Assembly: GCA_964036665.1 (NCBI GenBank)
Contig: OZ038531.1
Span: 15,810,168-15,874,167, forward strand
Direction: 5' to 3'
Length of the DNA stretch: 64,000 bases
Source of the DNA: Gordius sp. MW1
Taxonomy: Eukaryota; Nematomorpha; Gordioida; Gordea; Gordiidae
Part shown: positions 21,643 through 33,600 of the stretch, piece after piece
How positions within the stretch are numbered: position 1 is the stretch's first letter
Layout of the letters: every line of letters begins with the position of its first letter
The notes under the pieces: model-generated
Told to the model about the DNA's origin: nothing
Seen by the model: the letters and a program-made list of their open reading frames with translations, nothing else
Databases searched by the model: none
Translations under genes and position numbers: made by a program

Positions 21643-24600
21643 ATGATTTTTGAAATGGTGGCTGATAAGATGGATTTTTCGATTGAGTTAAACGAAAATG
21701 CTTATTTAAAGACAAGAAATCATTTAGATACAATGGGGTTTATTCAGCCCATGGGCCTTGAATCACTATCTTTGGTGCAAAGTCTCCTTCATGAATTATT
21801 ATATTTACAAAAAAAAGTGTCCCCAGAATCCATAACAACTCAAGTACTATCCAGGAAAAAAATATTATATCTATTAAGGATGAGCCTTCTATGAAATTTA
21901 CAAATTATAGAACTAGAATGGCTTATTTACTTCAGAAAGTTTGTGAGCTAAACCAATTAAATTTATCACTTAAGCAAGAAAAAGAAGATGAGATTAAAAG
22001 TAAAATTGACATATTAAAAATCATCATAAAATTAAGTATTTAAATATAAGATATCTCAGTTAGAAGAAATAAATGCAAATTATAAATATAGAGAATCAGA
22101 AATCACCAAAACCATTCAATCATTAGAAAAAGAAAATCAAGAGAAAACTAAGTTATTACTTAAATTGGAAGAAATTAATTTAAAAGCTGTTATACAAACG
22201 CCAGGTAATATTTAGGTATATTATATAATTTTTAATTTAGGAGGTAATAAAGCACAGATACCCTTTAAAAGAGAAAAAATGGTAATTGATGCATTTTTGC
22301 AAAATTCTACATTTGAACCTGGAAGATGTGCAAACCAAGTCTCTACCAACTCCATTGATATTTTCAAGGTAATTTGTATCAAATTAATATTCCTTATTAG
22401 AAAATTGTAATATGTTTTTTTTTTAAATTATTTATTTAAATCATAAAGAGTTTCCCTTTTTAAATCAATTTTTTTAGGTAGCTGAAAAACAAATAAATCA
22501 TTTGTCAAAAAAGATCAACGAATCTGAATTAAAAAGGAATCAATTAGAGCAACAAATTATTAGTTTGGAAGAACAAGTTTAAGATACTGTTGATTATACT
22601 TATTCCTTTTATATATAGATTAAAAAGAAAGATGATTGCTTTCAATCCCTAATATGTAATCTTCAAAATGATCTGTCTATTGATACATCAATTCCTCAGA
22701 CTCAAGCAAAACATCATCCTTTAAAATCTCAAATTGATAAAAATTCTCTGCCTAATATAACCAACTCCTTAAGTTCCTCCCTTTTAGAAATGAATTTCAA
22801 TGGAGTTAACATGTATTCAGATGCCTATTTAGGTAGGTTAGTCCAGCAAGTTGGAGATCTCAAGACAAAGTATATTGATTTAAAGGAATATCTGAAAGGT
22901 TTGGAAAAAGGGAAAACAATATCAAATTTAAAGATTTTAGAAAAAGGTAAGTTATAAAACAAACAAATATGGCTTATGATTTGGTTTAAGGGAAGAGGAA
23001 AGTTTAGCGATTGATTTAGTATTAATTTGTATTTTGAACTATAATAGAATGAAATCATCTTTATGTACAGCAGGTAGTCAGCCCTTCCATTTATTATTAT
23101 CTTATATAATATATGTTTTGTAATATAATATATTGCCTTAAATATTGTTCAATCAAGGACATAGCCATGTGGAGGCAGGGAGGGGTGGCTGCCCCCTTAA
23201 AATCTAAAAAATATTTAGAATATATTAAAATTATGGCTAAAATTAACATTTTGCCACTAAAATTTAAATGCTGGCTATGCCCAAATATGCTATCTATAAT
23301 TTTTAGAAATATATTAATTTTTGCCAGCAATATATTTTTAATAAATATATTTTGTGAATTTAAGCTCTAATCTTAAAAAGGGAGAATTGTAAGTTAAATG
23401 ATTTAACAATTTAAATATGCCCTATTTTACCCTAAAATTACCACAACCTTATTTGCACCTGCTCTTTTATATTGCAAGTAAAATAATTATAAACTACCAA
23501 GTAGGTATAAAAATCCAGATGTTTGTTAACATTATTTGCCATCCTTAACTTTGATTTTATTTATGTATGTATAAATACTTTATTCATAATATTAAATATA
23601 CATACTATAGAACCTGTTGGTAAATCATTAGGACTTCTTGCAAATGCATAATACACCCAGTTTCATGGGCGTAGCCAGGTTTTGGATTAGGGTTAGGGGG
23701 GCAAAACGTTTAAAAGTTCAAATAGGGGGGGGGGGCAAAACGTAATTTTTTTTAATTTTTAAGGGTTTTTGCATTCAAATTTTTTTTTCGCCATTTAGGG
23801 GGGGGGGCCCGGGCCCCCCCCCCTGGCTACGCTAATGCCCAGTTTTAAAATGTCAAAAACTTTGTACACTCATCCCTAATAAAATATGTATGTGTGTTAA
23901 AAAAACTTCTTTTTCAATAAACACATATTCTATTAATATGACCACAGACGAATTAACAATAGACTGGCAAATACTTTTTTTTGCATTGAGCAACCTAGGC
24001 CCCATTTAGGTTGTAAGCGTCCTTGATTAAGTGTTAAAGTGCAAAATTTATGAGAAAAAATGTGAGAATTAAAGATTTACGTTCCTCAAGTTTGGCATTT
24101 AGAATTTTATTCTTCAACAAAAAGAATAACGTTTAGTTTTTGTTAACATATGCCTTAAACATGGTTCAGCCTTACTTAATAATTATCAGTTGTACGCCAG
24201 TCTTCTGTATTATTAGTCTATAGATTTGACCAAATAATTTGTATTCACGATGCGTAGAAGCGGAAACGATGGAGCTAATAAAGGAGTTGGAAAAGATTGG
24301 AGAGCAGACAACTGCCCTCCGAACTAGCCTACAAAAATCACATGACGGTGATCACGGGATTGAACACGTGATCTCGGACCACGACGACCAATCATCTTTG
24401 GCCGTGTTCGTAGACCGTGCAACCTCGACTAATGATGAGGTGACCGATTGAGGATAAGGGAGGGGCATGTGCCCCGCCCCTGCCTTAGAGTTTTAAAAAT
24501 TACTCCCCTGGTCAGGCTTTTAAACCAGGAAAGAATTTTTTGGATTGTTTATATTAATTATAATTTGTATAAAATTTAATCACTTAAAATTACAAAGTAA

Positions 24601-27600
24601 TAATTTTAATTATAATTTATATAAAATTTTAATCACTTAAAATTACAAAGTTAATTCAGCATTTTATATATTAAAGTTTAGATAATGCGAAAAAGTTAAA
24701 ACAGTTCTTCTTTATCAGTTATTTAGTCCCACATTCGTGGGGTTTGTTTTAGTTTCTTCCATCTTGACTAGGTGAGTGCTATGTCTTGACTAATCTCTTT
24801 AGTTTTCATAACTTTATCGACTTGCCCTTTCTACGTGACATGGGGTCGTCCTCTTCCTCTTTTCCCCGGTACCTCCATGTCCAGTACTTTTCGATTTAGG
24901 TCATCCAGGGTTTCTTTCAGGGGGGAGCCCGGGGGGGGGGGGGGGGGTAATACCCCCCCCCCCTTTCCGGGCAATTTCAAATACCCCCCCGGAGTTTTGA
25001 TTGAAGGAAGCATGAACTCAAGTTCCATCATGAAGTCAAAAATTATATTATTAGGCTAAAATTGAAATTCAATAAATAATTTTAATTTGTCAATAAAAAA
25101 AATATAAAATTGGCGAAATTAAATTTTTTTACAAATCAGGTGGAAATCATTCATAGACATCATTTTTTAACATCTGTGAACCCTAATTTACAATCTTGAA
25201 AGTTACAAATTATCTTTAATTAAAAAATATCAATACGTAAATAAACATAAATAAATGCTCTTAGAATTATTAAATCACTATCTTACTTATAAACTTAAAA
25301 AGAATTATTATTAATAATAGATTCTATTGTTTGTTTTTTATTGATATAATATGCTTATTATGAGTTGCAGATGTCTGGTAAATATAAAAGACTTTTTTAC
25401 ACTACTTTAGTAAAAAGGAAAAGCCTAATAAAAAAGATGGTAAATATGATTTAATTTGGAATAATTTTAATTATGTATGGGTATTTGTGTTTGTCACGTT
25501 CGGGGGGTTAATTTGTGGGAAAAGTTGGTTTCGGGGGCTAAGCCTTGAGAACTGTGGACTGTACGTTTGAACGGACTAACAAACTGAGAATTCCTCAACA
25601 AATAATCCTGAGCGTAATATAGTAGTAGCCACCAGGATTTTATGACAGAATTTTATTATAAAGAATTCCTCCAAATGACGACAATCAGCGTAATAATAAA
25701 TGTGAGAAAGGGGATTTGAGGGACCACTTTCGACAATCTAATATTTGGTTATGCGTAAACTACCATACAATTTAATCCACAGGAAATAATATGTGCAATA
25801 CAAACGGTTATTTCAGGCGGGGGAAAAATACAAGTAAGTTAAGGGCGCATCGAACGTAAACATGAACAAGAACAGGCGTAAGTAAAAGTACGAGAGCGAG
25901 TAAAAAGTAAAAGTGTTTTTCTGGTCGTTTGTAACTTGCTTATATATTGTATCGTGTCCATGAGGCGTATCCGTTCCGCTCGATCGACTTTATCTGCCTT
26001 TATCGTCTGGCATTGATTTTGGAGCCATCACTTCCGAGACTTGATTTTATAACCCTTCGTCTGGAATCGATTTCGGAGCCATCACTTCCGAGACTTGATT
26101 TTATAACCCTTCGTCTGGAATCGATTTCGGAGCCATCACTTCCGAGACTCGATTTTATAACCTTTTCCTTTCTAGACATCTCTTTGAGTTATCCTGCGCC
26201 GCCAAACATGTTTTTATTGTTTTCCCCTCTTCAGAACTTTCACAGTGCCTTTCTTTGATACGCCGATTAGTAAATTTCCACCACCAGGCATCGATAATAC
26301 CCTTGTTTGAACCTTCGAACACCGGAAATTCCAGAAGTAGTAGTCATAAGTAGAGATGCACCGATACCAAGTATCGGCATGGTATCGGCGCCGATACCTT
26401 GCCAAAAGTATCGGCCGATACTTTGCTTGTATCGGCAATTACCAAGCCGATACCTTTTTCAATATGAAACTCAAAAAATAATGTTTATAGTATCTCCTAC
26501 CATTAAAAAATAGAGGACTTTTTAAATTGTTTGAAAATTGTTTCATTTGATTGGCTATAAATATTTCTATGTGGAGTATAATAATCTCATTGACCATCTG
26601 TTCCGAATAACTGCGCTTTTAAGTAAATATTGTTTTATTTTAAAAATTATTATATATCAGCCTTAGATGGATTCTTTAGATACACTAGGAGTTATTTAGT
26701 TGTGTCAGCAGATGAAAATATTGTAATCTGTGACTTATGCAAAGCTAAAATAAGTCGTGGGGGCAAAGACGAACATTCCTCTAATACTTCAAATTTAAGG
26801 AAACATTTAAAAACTAGACATCAAATCGAATTTCGCAGTGTTCTTAAAAATGAAAGTGATTTTATTAATCACAATACTTTTGAATTAATTAATAACAAAA
26901 TTTATTATTATAAATTAATATTATATTACAATTGTTTTGTCGTCAAAATTCCGATCTACCATAATTTGGATGTGACTTAATTTATAATATTTAATTTGCA
27001 TATATTTTTTAGTATAAAATTTTTTTATTATAAGTATCGGCATGGTATCGGTATCGGCAAAAAAATCTTAAGTATCGGCTGGTATCGGTATCGGCACAAA
27101 ATAGTGGTATCGGTGCATCTCTAGCTCATATATATGACACCTCATTTTTTTTTTTGGATTGGAGCGTGGTCGTAAAAATTGCTAAAAGACGGGTGTGCTG
27201 TCTGAAGATGGCCCTTGTCACTTGTGCACGGCCGTACCCTCCACTCTCTTATCCTTACGCTCTTTTTATCTTAGTTTGTTTTTGGGTTCCTGCTCTTAGG
27301 GTTCAGGTTTCTCCACGAACGTTCATGTACCATATCTGAATGAAATAAATTAATGCTGCTCGACCCCTTACTCAGGGTCGAGAGTTATGGCGCCACCACC
27401 GCTCTAGATTTTTATACTACGCACATATTCCGAAAAACCATTTCTAAATTACTTTATTGCACGCTTTTAATTCAAATATATATTTTAGAAGACAGCAATT
27501 ACATGCATATAAGAACATTATTTTTACAAAAATAAAACAGCCGCCGTAGTTTATGTTTTAAGCTCCCAAAAGCCCCACCTCCCAACTTCTTGCTCACGCC

Positions 27601-30600
27601 CACCAATCTTCCATTCCCGCAATAACTTAATCAAATCATCGATTCGACCTTTCGCCGCCTCCGTCTTCATCTCGTCGGGCAGGGTTTCACACCAAATTTG
27701 TAGTCTATTGAAGGCTTCGCACACCTCACCCTCTGACGCGTCGGTTTGTGTTGCTACCTCTTTACATTTCTGTATATTTTTTTCCCTGGCCACTTGCGAT
27801 TTTATCCATAGTTTCCTAACTTTGCTACTGGCCCTCTTTCCCCTTATCCTCCGCGGGCATTCCTTCCACTCATGCATGTCTCGTTTATTGCACAGATAGC
27901 ACACGATCCCCGTTATATTGACGGCCTCCCAATACGGACATTGTTGGGATTCATGGTCGTACCTCAAACATAGTCTGCACTTCATCTGTATCTTTATATT
28001 ATCTAATACGCGCACTCCCAAACGAGATATTGTCTAAAACTCAATAAGACTTGAGAACCCGCAATCGTTTCTATAAATTATGGTTGATATAAAAGTTCAA
28101 CATTACATATAAAATTGATATTTATTTATTAGATCCCGTTAATGGTGTGCAAAAATATGAGATAATTTTTTAGAGGAAGAAAAAAAAATTGACAAAAAGG
28201 CACTCAGTAATTATAAAATTTTTATCTTGCTCTTACCTGATCTACATGCCTCCAAAACTCGGCCCCACTCTCAATAGCTACTCGATATCGCCATTCTCCT
28301 TCAACGGCTATTATCAGCCCCTTAATCCACTTATATGAACCTTGATACATTCGTACCCAAACCCTATCCCCCAACTTAAACCTCGTGGGATTTACGGTTA
28401 CCGGCCCCATTTCTTCCCTCCTTAACAGGTCTAGCCTTACCCTTCCCTGACGCCCCAAGAACTTCATAGAAGGGGACTTCCCGTCCCTACCCCTCGCATT
28501 ATTATACATCAATTGCATCTGCCACTGTTCCGACTCACCTTGCTGTTCCTTCATAATCCATCCCTTTACTATCCCGACCATCCTCTCGGCCTGTCCATTG
28601 GAGCTCGGGTGATAGGGCACGGTGATTATATGCTCAATGCCCTGACTCTCACAGAACTCTTTAAAATTCCTACTCGTAAAGGCCGGTCCTCCATCCGACA
28701 CTATCACTTTGGGTAATCCATACCGGGCCAACAACTCCTTTAATATTCTAACCACGATTCTGGTAGAACTTCCACTAACTTTGGCATACTCCACCCACTT
28801 GGTACACGCATCCACTTTAATGAAATATACCCTTCCCATACACTCGCCAAAATCCACGTGGATCCTATCCCAGGGCTGGTGGGCCGTCGACCACTGACTA
28901 TTTTTTACTTTAGGGGGCATCGCCGCTATTTTGTTGCATGCCTCACAGTTTCGGCACATGTCCTCGATATCCCTGCTAATCCCGGGCCACAAGGTATACT
29001 CTCGCGCCCATCGTTTCATCTTTACCATTCCCTGATGTCCTCGATGTAATTCCTCCAACACTTGGGGTCTAAGATCTTTGGGTATAACCAATCGGAGACC
29101 TTTAACTATACATTCCTCTACTAGACCCAACTGCTTTTTTACTTTTTTGTACGTCAACAATCCCAGTGGCCAGTCTGCGTCCCCACGTAAGCATTTCCTG
29201 AGCCTTTCTATTTCCGCATCCCTTTGGGATGCTTCCCTTACATCATCCCAAGAGACCGGTCCTCCCTTAAAAATTTGTAAGATCCAGGGACTATCCTCTT
29301 GATCGTAAGTAGTTGCCCCCAACCTGCTACCTTCCTCCGGAGCTGGAGATTCTTCTTCTCCATACAGGCGGGACAATGTGTCCGCCAAATAATTGTCCTT
29401 ACCCTTGCGATATACGATGTTCATGTCAAAGGCTCCTACCGCTACCAACCATCTCTGTAGGCGCGAGGATAGCATCAAATCATGGTTATCTTTTCGAAAT
29501 AACGACACCAAAGGTTTGTGATCCGTATATAGGGTAAAATGCCTTCCTATTATGTATTCCCGGCACTTCGCCAGTCCATAAACCACCGCTAAGGCCTCTT
29601 TTTCAATAACAGACTTAATTCCGGTTCCCTAAACTTGCGTGAGAAATAGATCACGGGTAATTCCATCCCATCTTCTACCTGTAATAAAGCTCCTCCGACC
29701 GCTTCCTGTGACGCATCTACTACTATGTGTATTCTTCGATCTGGCGTAAAACAATTTAGCACGGGGGCCTTTATAACGCATTTTTTAAGTTCTTGGAAAC
29801 TTGTTTCCGCTTCTTCGCCCCATTGGTAGACTGTGTTAATCTTTATAAGATTGTAAAGTACTCCTGCGCGGGCTGCGAACCGAGGTATATATTTATTGTA
29901 ATAATTGACTAACCCAAGAAACGATTGTAGCTCTTTCTTTGTTTTTGGGGCTCTAATATCCCTTAGCGCTGCCACTTTGTTTTCCAATGGACGTATCGTT
30001 CCATCTTGAATGATGTGTCCCAAATAAGATACTTTACCAACATTAAACACACACTTCTCTTTAGATATCTTTAGTCCGTTATTATCAATAATTTTCAAGA
30101 CCTTCGAGAGCCTACCATCATGTTCCATTTGATTGCGCCCAGCAATTAGCAAATCATCAATATAGTAAAACACTCCTTCCAACCCTTGAAATAATCCATT
30201 CATTGACATTTGGAAAATGGGTGCAGATATACTAAGGTCTAACGGTAGGCGTAAAAAGGTGAAAAGTCCCAAGTGCGTATTAATGGTCAAACTCCGACTC
30301 ATCTCTTCTGAAACTTTTAGTTGTAAGTAAGCCGTGGTAAAATCAATTTTGGAAAAAATTTTGCATCCGCTTAACTTCACCAATATTTCTTCCAATCCCA
30401 GCAGCGGGAAAAGTACTAATTCTATACACGGATTCAACGTTATTCGAAAATCTGCACACAGCCTTAATTTACCATCTGCTTTCCTAACTGGGACTAAAGG
30501 AGTGGCCCAATAACTAAATATGACCTGCTTTGTTATACCCTGGTTTACCCATTTAGTTAACTCCTCCTCTATTTCCCTTCTCCACTCGTAGGGTACCCTC

Positions 30601-33600
30601 CTAGCTGGACAAAATTTGGGTTTTACCCCTTCCTTAAACCTCATGGTAGCCTCAAAATTTTTTAAACAACCTAACCCACCCGTGAAAATGGATGGGAACT
30701 CGTCCCAAACGTCTTGTCCCTTTTCTTCCACCCCTTCCCTTCCCAGTATCTCTATTATTAAGTTATCGCATTCGCCCAGCCTACCCTTAATTATCTTAAA
30801 CCATTCTACTTCAAAATTATTTATCCAATCCCATCCACAAATATTATTTGTCCCTGCCTCGGACACATATAATTTTAACTGTTTACTAATATTATTTATT
30901 GTTATCTGAGCCTCGCAATGCCCTAACAATTTCGCCCTAAGATTATTAAATACCCGGGCCTTTACTTTAAATTCTTTAAATAATCGACCCTTTCCTACCG
31001 TTATCCAATCTTCCTTATTTATTACGGATATCGCAGATCCCGTATCCCAGACAAAACTTAACGGCACATTATTACAAGTTATTTTTAGGCGGGGAATTGA
31101 GTTATGTATAGTTTCGAGCATGCTTATAAAATAACCTGGCCTTAAGTTACTATTTTCGTATTTTTTAATTATCACGGTTTCCAAAGGTTGCTTTATTTTT
31201 AAGTCGTTCAAACCCTTATCATATTTAACTTGGATGGGTTTAATATTAACACTTGTGATTATTACCCGGTTCAAATTTTCATAGATATACCCATATTCAT
31301 ATGTTTTAAATATAAATTTTTTCCTCACGTACTTATAAAATTTATTCAAATAAACCTTATTTGATTGATTTAGATCCCCCAAAGTGTGTAAATGATTATT
31401 AATTTTACGATAAAATTTATCCCTTTCCATTATAACCCGATATTGTTTTGGTACTTTGAAAATATTAGGGGGCATGCTTGCTTTTGTGTGTAAACAGCCA
31501 TAACGGTATCCCACCAAAACACTTAAATTGGTTTTTCCCAACCAATAAAATTTATCACAAACCCAAAATCGGCCGGTACGATTTAAACATATATTTTGAT
31601 TGAGCACCTGGAATTTCGAATGACTTAATTACGATTCCTTGGATCTTAAATCATTCGACCCATTCCCGAGACAAACTGTCTCATGACACTCAACCACTAT
31701 ATACGAAAAATACTTTTGCGTATTTTTATTTAAAATGCATTTATTCTGCATATGAAAGGTGTTGATAGCTAGGTTACTATAATGGCTTCTTACGTTTTCA
31801 TGCCTCCTTTTATTTTCTAAAATACCAAATTGTATGAACTTGATCCAGATTTTAATAAAAAGTTTCCACAGACAAAATGTTTTATTCAACATTTTAAATT
31901 ATTTGGTCCTTAACCCTAATGTTAGTAAATATTTATTTATCCTTTTTTTCTAAATAGCAGTATTTTTTTTTTTTTTTAAATTTCGACCCCCAAAATTTAT
32001 ATTATATATGCACATTAATTTTAAATATATAAGATTGCACAAATTTATACTACATAGTTATATCGGTATATCTACTCAAATTAAACGATGCAAAAAAATT
32101 TTTTTTTTTTTTATAACGCGAGAATATGGGGGGGGGGGAATAATATTGGGGGTAAGTCCGGGACGTGCGATATGCATGTATAAAGAAGCGCCGAAAAATT
32201 AGTCTTTGTACTTCGGGAACACCACCTTATTCTTACAAGCCTCAGCATAATGCCCCATTATCCCGCAATTAACACACCGCGGGGTAAAAAACTTAGTTTT
32301 ATTTGGGATTGAATGGTTTAAACCTACTTTATCTGCCATAGGCTTATTTAGATAGCGACAATTCCTTTGTAAGTGATCACTACTATTACATGTATAACAT
32401 CTCATTTTATTCCTAAATTTTTGCATCAATCTCCCAATTAAAATTCCACATAATAAAAAGAATAAATAATCTATATACTCAAATAAATTGCTCATTACAT
32501 GCTTTAAATAAAGTTTAAAATTATTTTTATCAAACATTTAAGGATATACGTCTTAAAATTGACAATCAATGATATCAATAAAATCACAAAAAAACTTATG
32601 TAATAAAAAATCATGCAAATTTACCTCAAATATACATTTATAATAAAATTTTACCCGCCTTTTCCCCTTTTTTTTTGAAGCTGCGAGTTAACGACTTGTT
32701 CGAAATTTTTTGCCGCGGGCCGCAATAAGTCTCCTTCTTTTGTAAGTCCAGTCAATCTCCGGGGCACCAATGTCACGTTCGGGGGGTTAATTTGTGGGGA
32801 CAGTTGGTTTCGGGGGCTAAGCCTTGAGAACTGTGGACCAAAATCACTGTACGTTTGAACGGACTAACAAACTGAGAATTCCTCAACAAATAATCCTGAG
32901 CGTAATATAGTAGTAGCCACCAGGATTTTATGACAGAATTTTATTATAAAGAATTCCTCCAAATGACGACAATCAGCGTAATAATAAATGTGAGAAAGGG
33001 GATTTGAGGGACCACTTTCGACAATCTAATATTTGGTTATGCGTAAACTACCATACAATTTAATCCACAGGAAATATATGTGCAATACAAACGGTTATTT
33101 CAGGCGGGGGAAAAATACAAGTAAGTTAAGGGCGCATCGAACGTAAACATGAACAAGAACAGGCGTAAGTAAAAGTACGAGAGCGAGTAAAAAGTAAAAG
33201 TGTTTTTCTGGTCGTTTGTAACTTGCTTATATATTGTATCGTGTCCATGAGGCGTATCCGTTCCGCTCGATCGACTTTATCTGCCTTTATCGTCTGACAT
33301 TGATTCTGGAGCCATCACTTCCGAGACTTGATTTTACAACCCTTCGTCTGGAATTGACTTCGGAGCCATCACTTCCGAGATTCGATTTTATAACCTTTTC
33401 CTTTCTATACATCTCTTTGAGTTATCCTGCGCCGCCAAACATGCTTTTATTGTTTTCCCCTCTTCAGAACTTTCACAGTGCCTTTCTTTGATACGCCGAT
33501 TAGTAAATTTCCACCACCAGGCATCGATAATACCCTTGTTTGAACCTTCGAACACCGGAAATTCCAGAAGTAGTAGTCATAAGTATATGACAGTGTTTAT

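Larger units (their letters stand above)
25492..27139 (-). repeat. 3' LTR of gypsy-C, interrupted by a hAT element
   Basis: LTR sequence 25492-26350 and 27124-27139 encloses the hAT element. It matches the other LTR closely apart from the insertion, one extra copy of the roughly 54-bp internal unit and small gaps. Confidence 0.9.
25492..33592 (-). mobile_element. Ty3/gypsy retrotransposon (gypsy-C), full length, 5-bp target duplication
   Basis: Both LTRs start TGTCACGTTCGG and end ATATGACA on the plus strand, and GTGTT flanks the element on each side (25487-25491, 33593-33597). Transcription is on the minus strand: 5' LTR 33592-32771, primer-binding site, a small zinc-knuckle ORF, protease-RT-RNase H-integrase, a second zinc-knuckle ORF, polypurine tract, 3' LTR 27139-25492 (which contains a hAT insertion). 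Pol is almost intact (one stop, one shift), so this is one of the younger elements here. A conventional capsid domain is not recognisable. Confidence 0.93.

Noticed and set aside
22825..23330. Minus-strand frames of 77 codons around CEP135 exon 6 and intron 6
   Set aside because: Antisense to the coiled-coil exon or within a MITE; AT-rich chance frames.
25492..26346. Placing the gypsy-C LTR end at GTAGTCA (26346/33579)
   Set aside because: That end gave no target duplication. Extending to ATATGACA across the hAT insertion gives TG...CA ends and matching GTGTT flanks.
28513..29537. Plus-strand frames opposite gypsy-C RNase H/integrase
   Set aside because: The minus strand has all pol motifs; the plus-strand frames are shadows.
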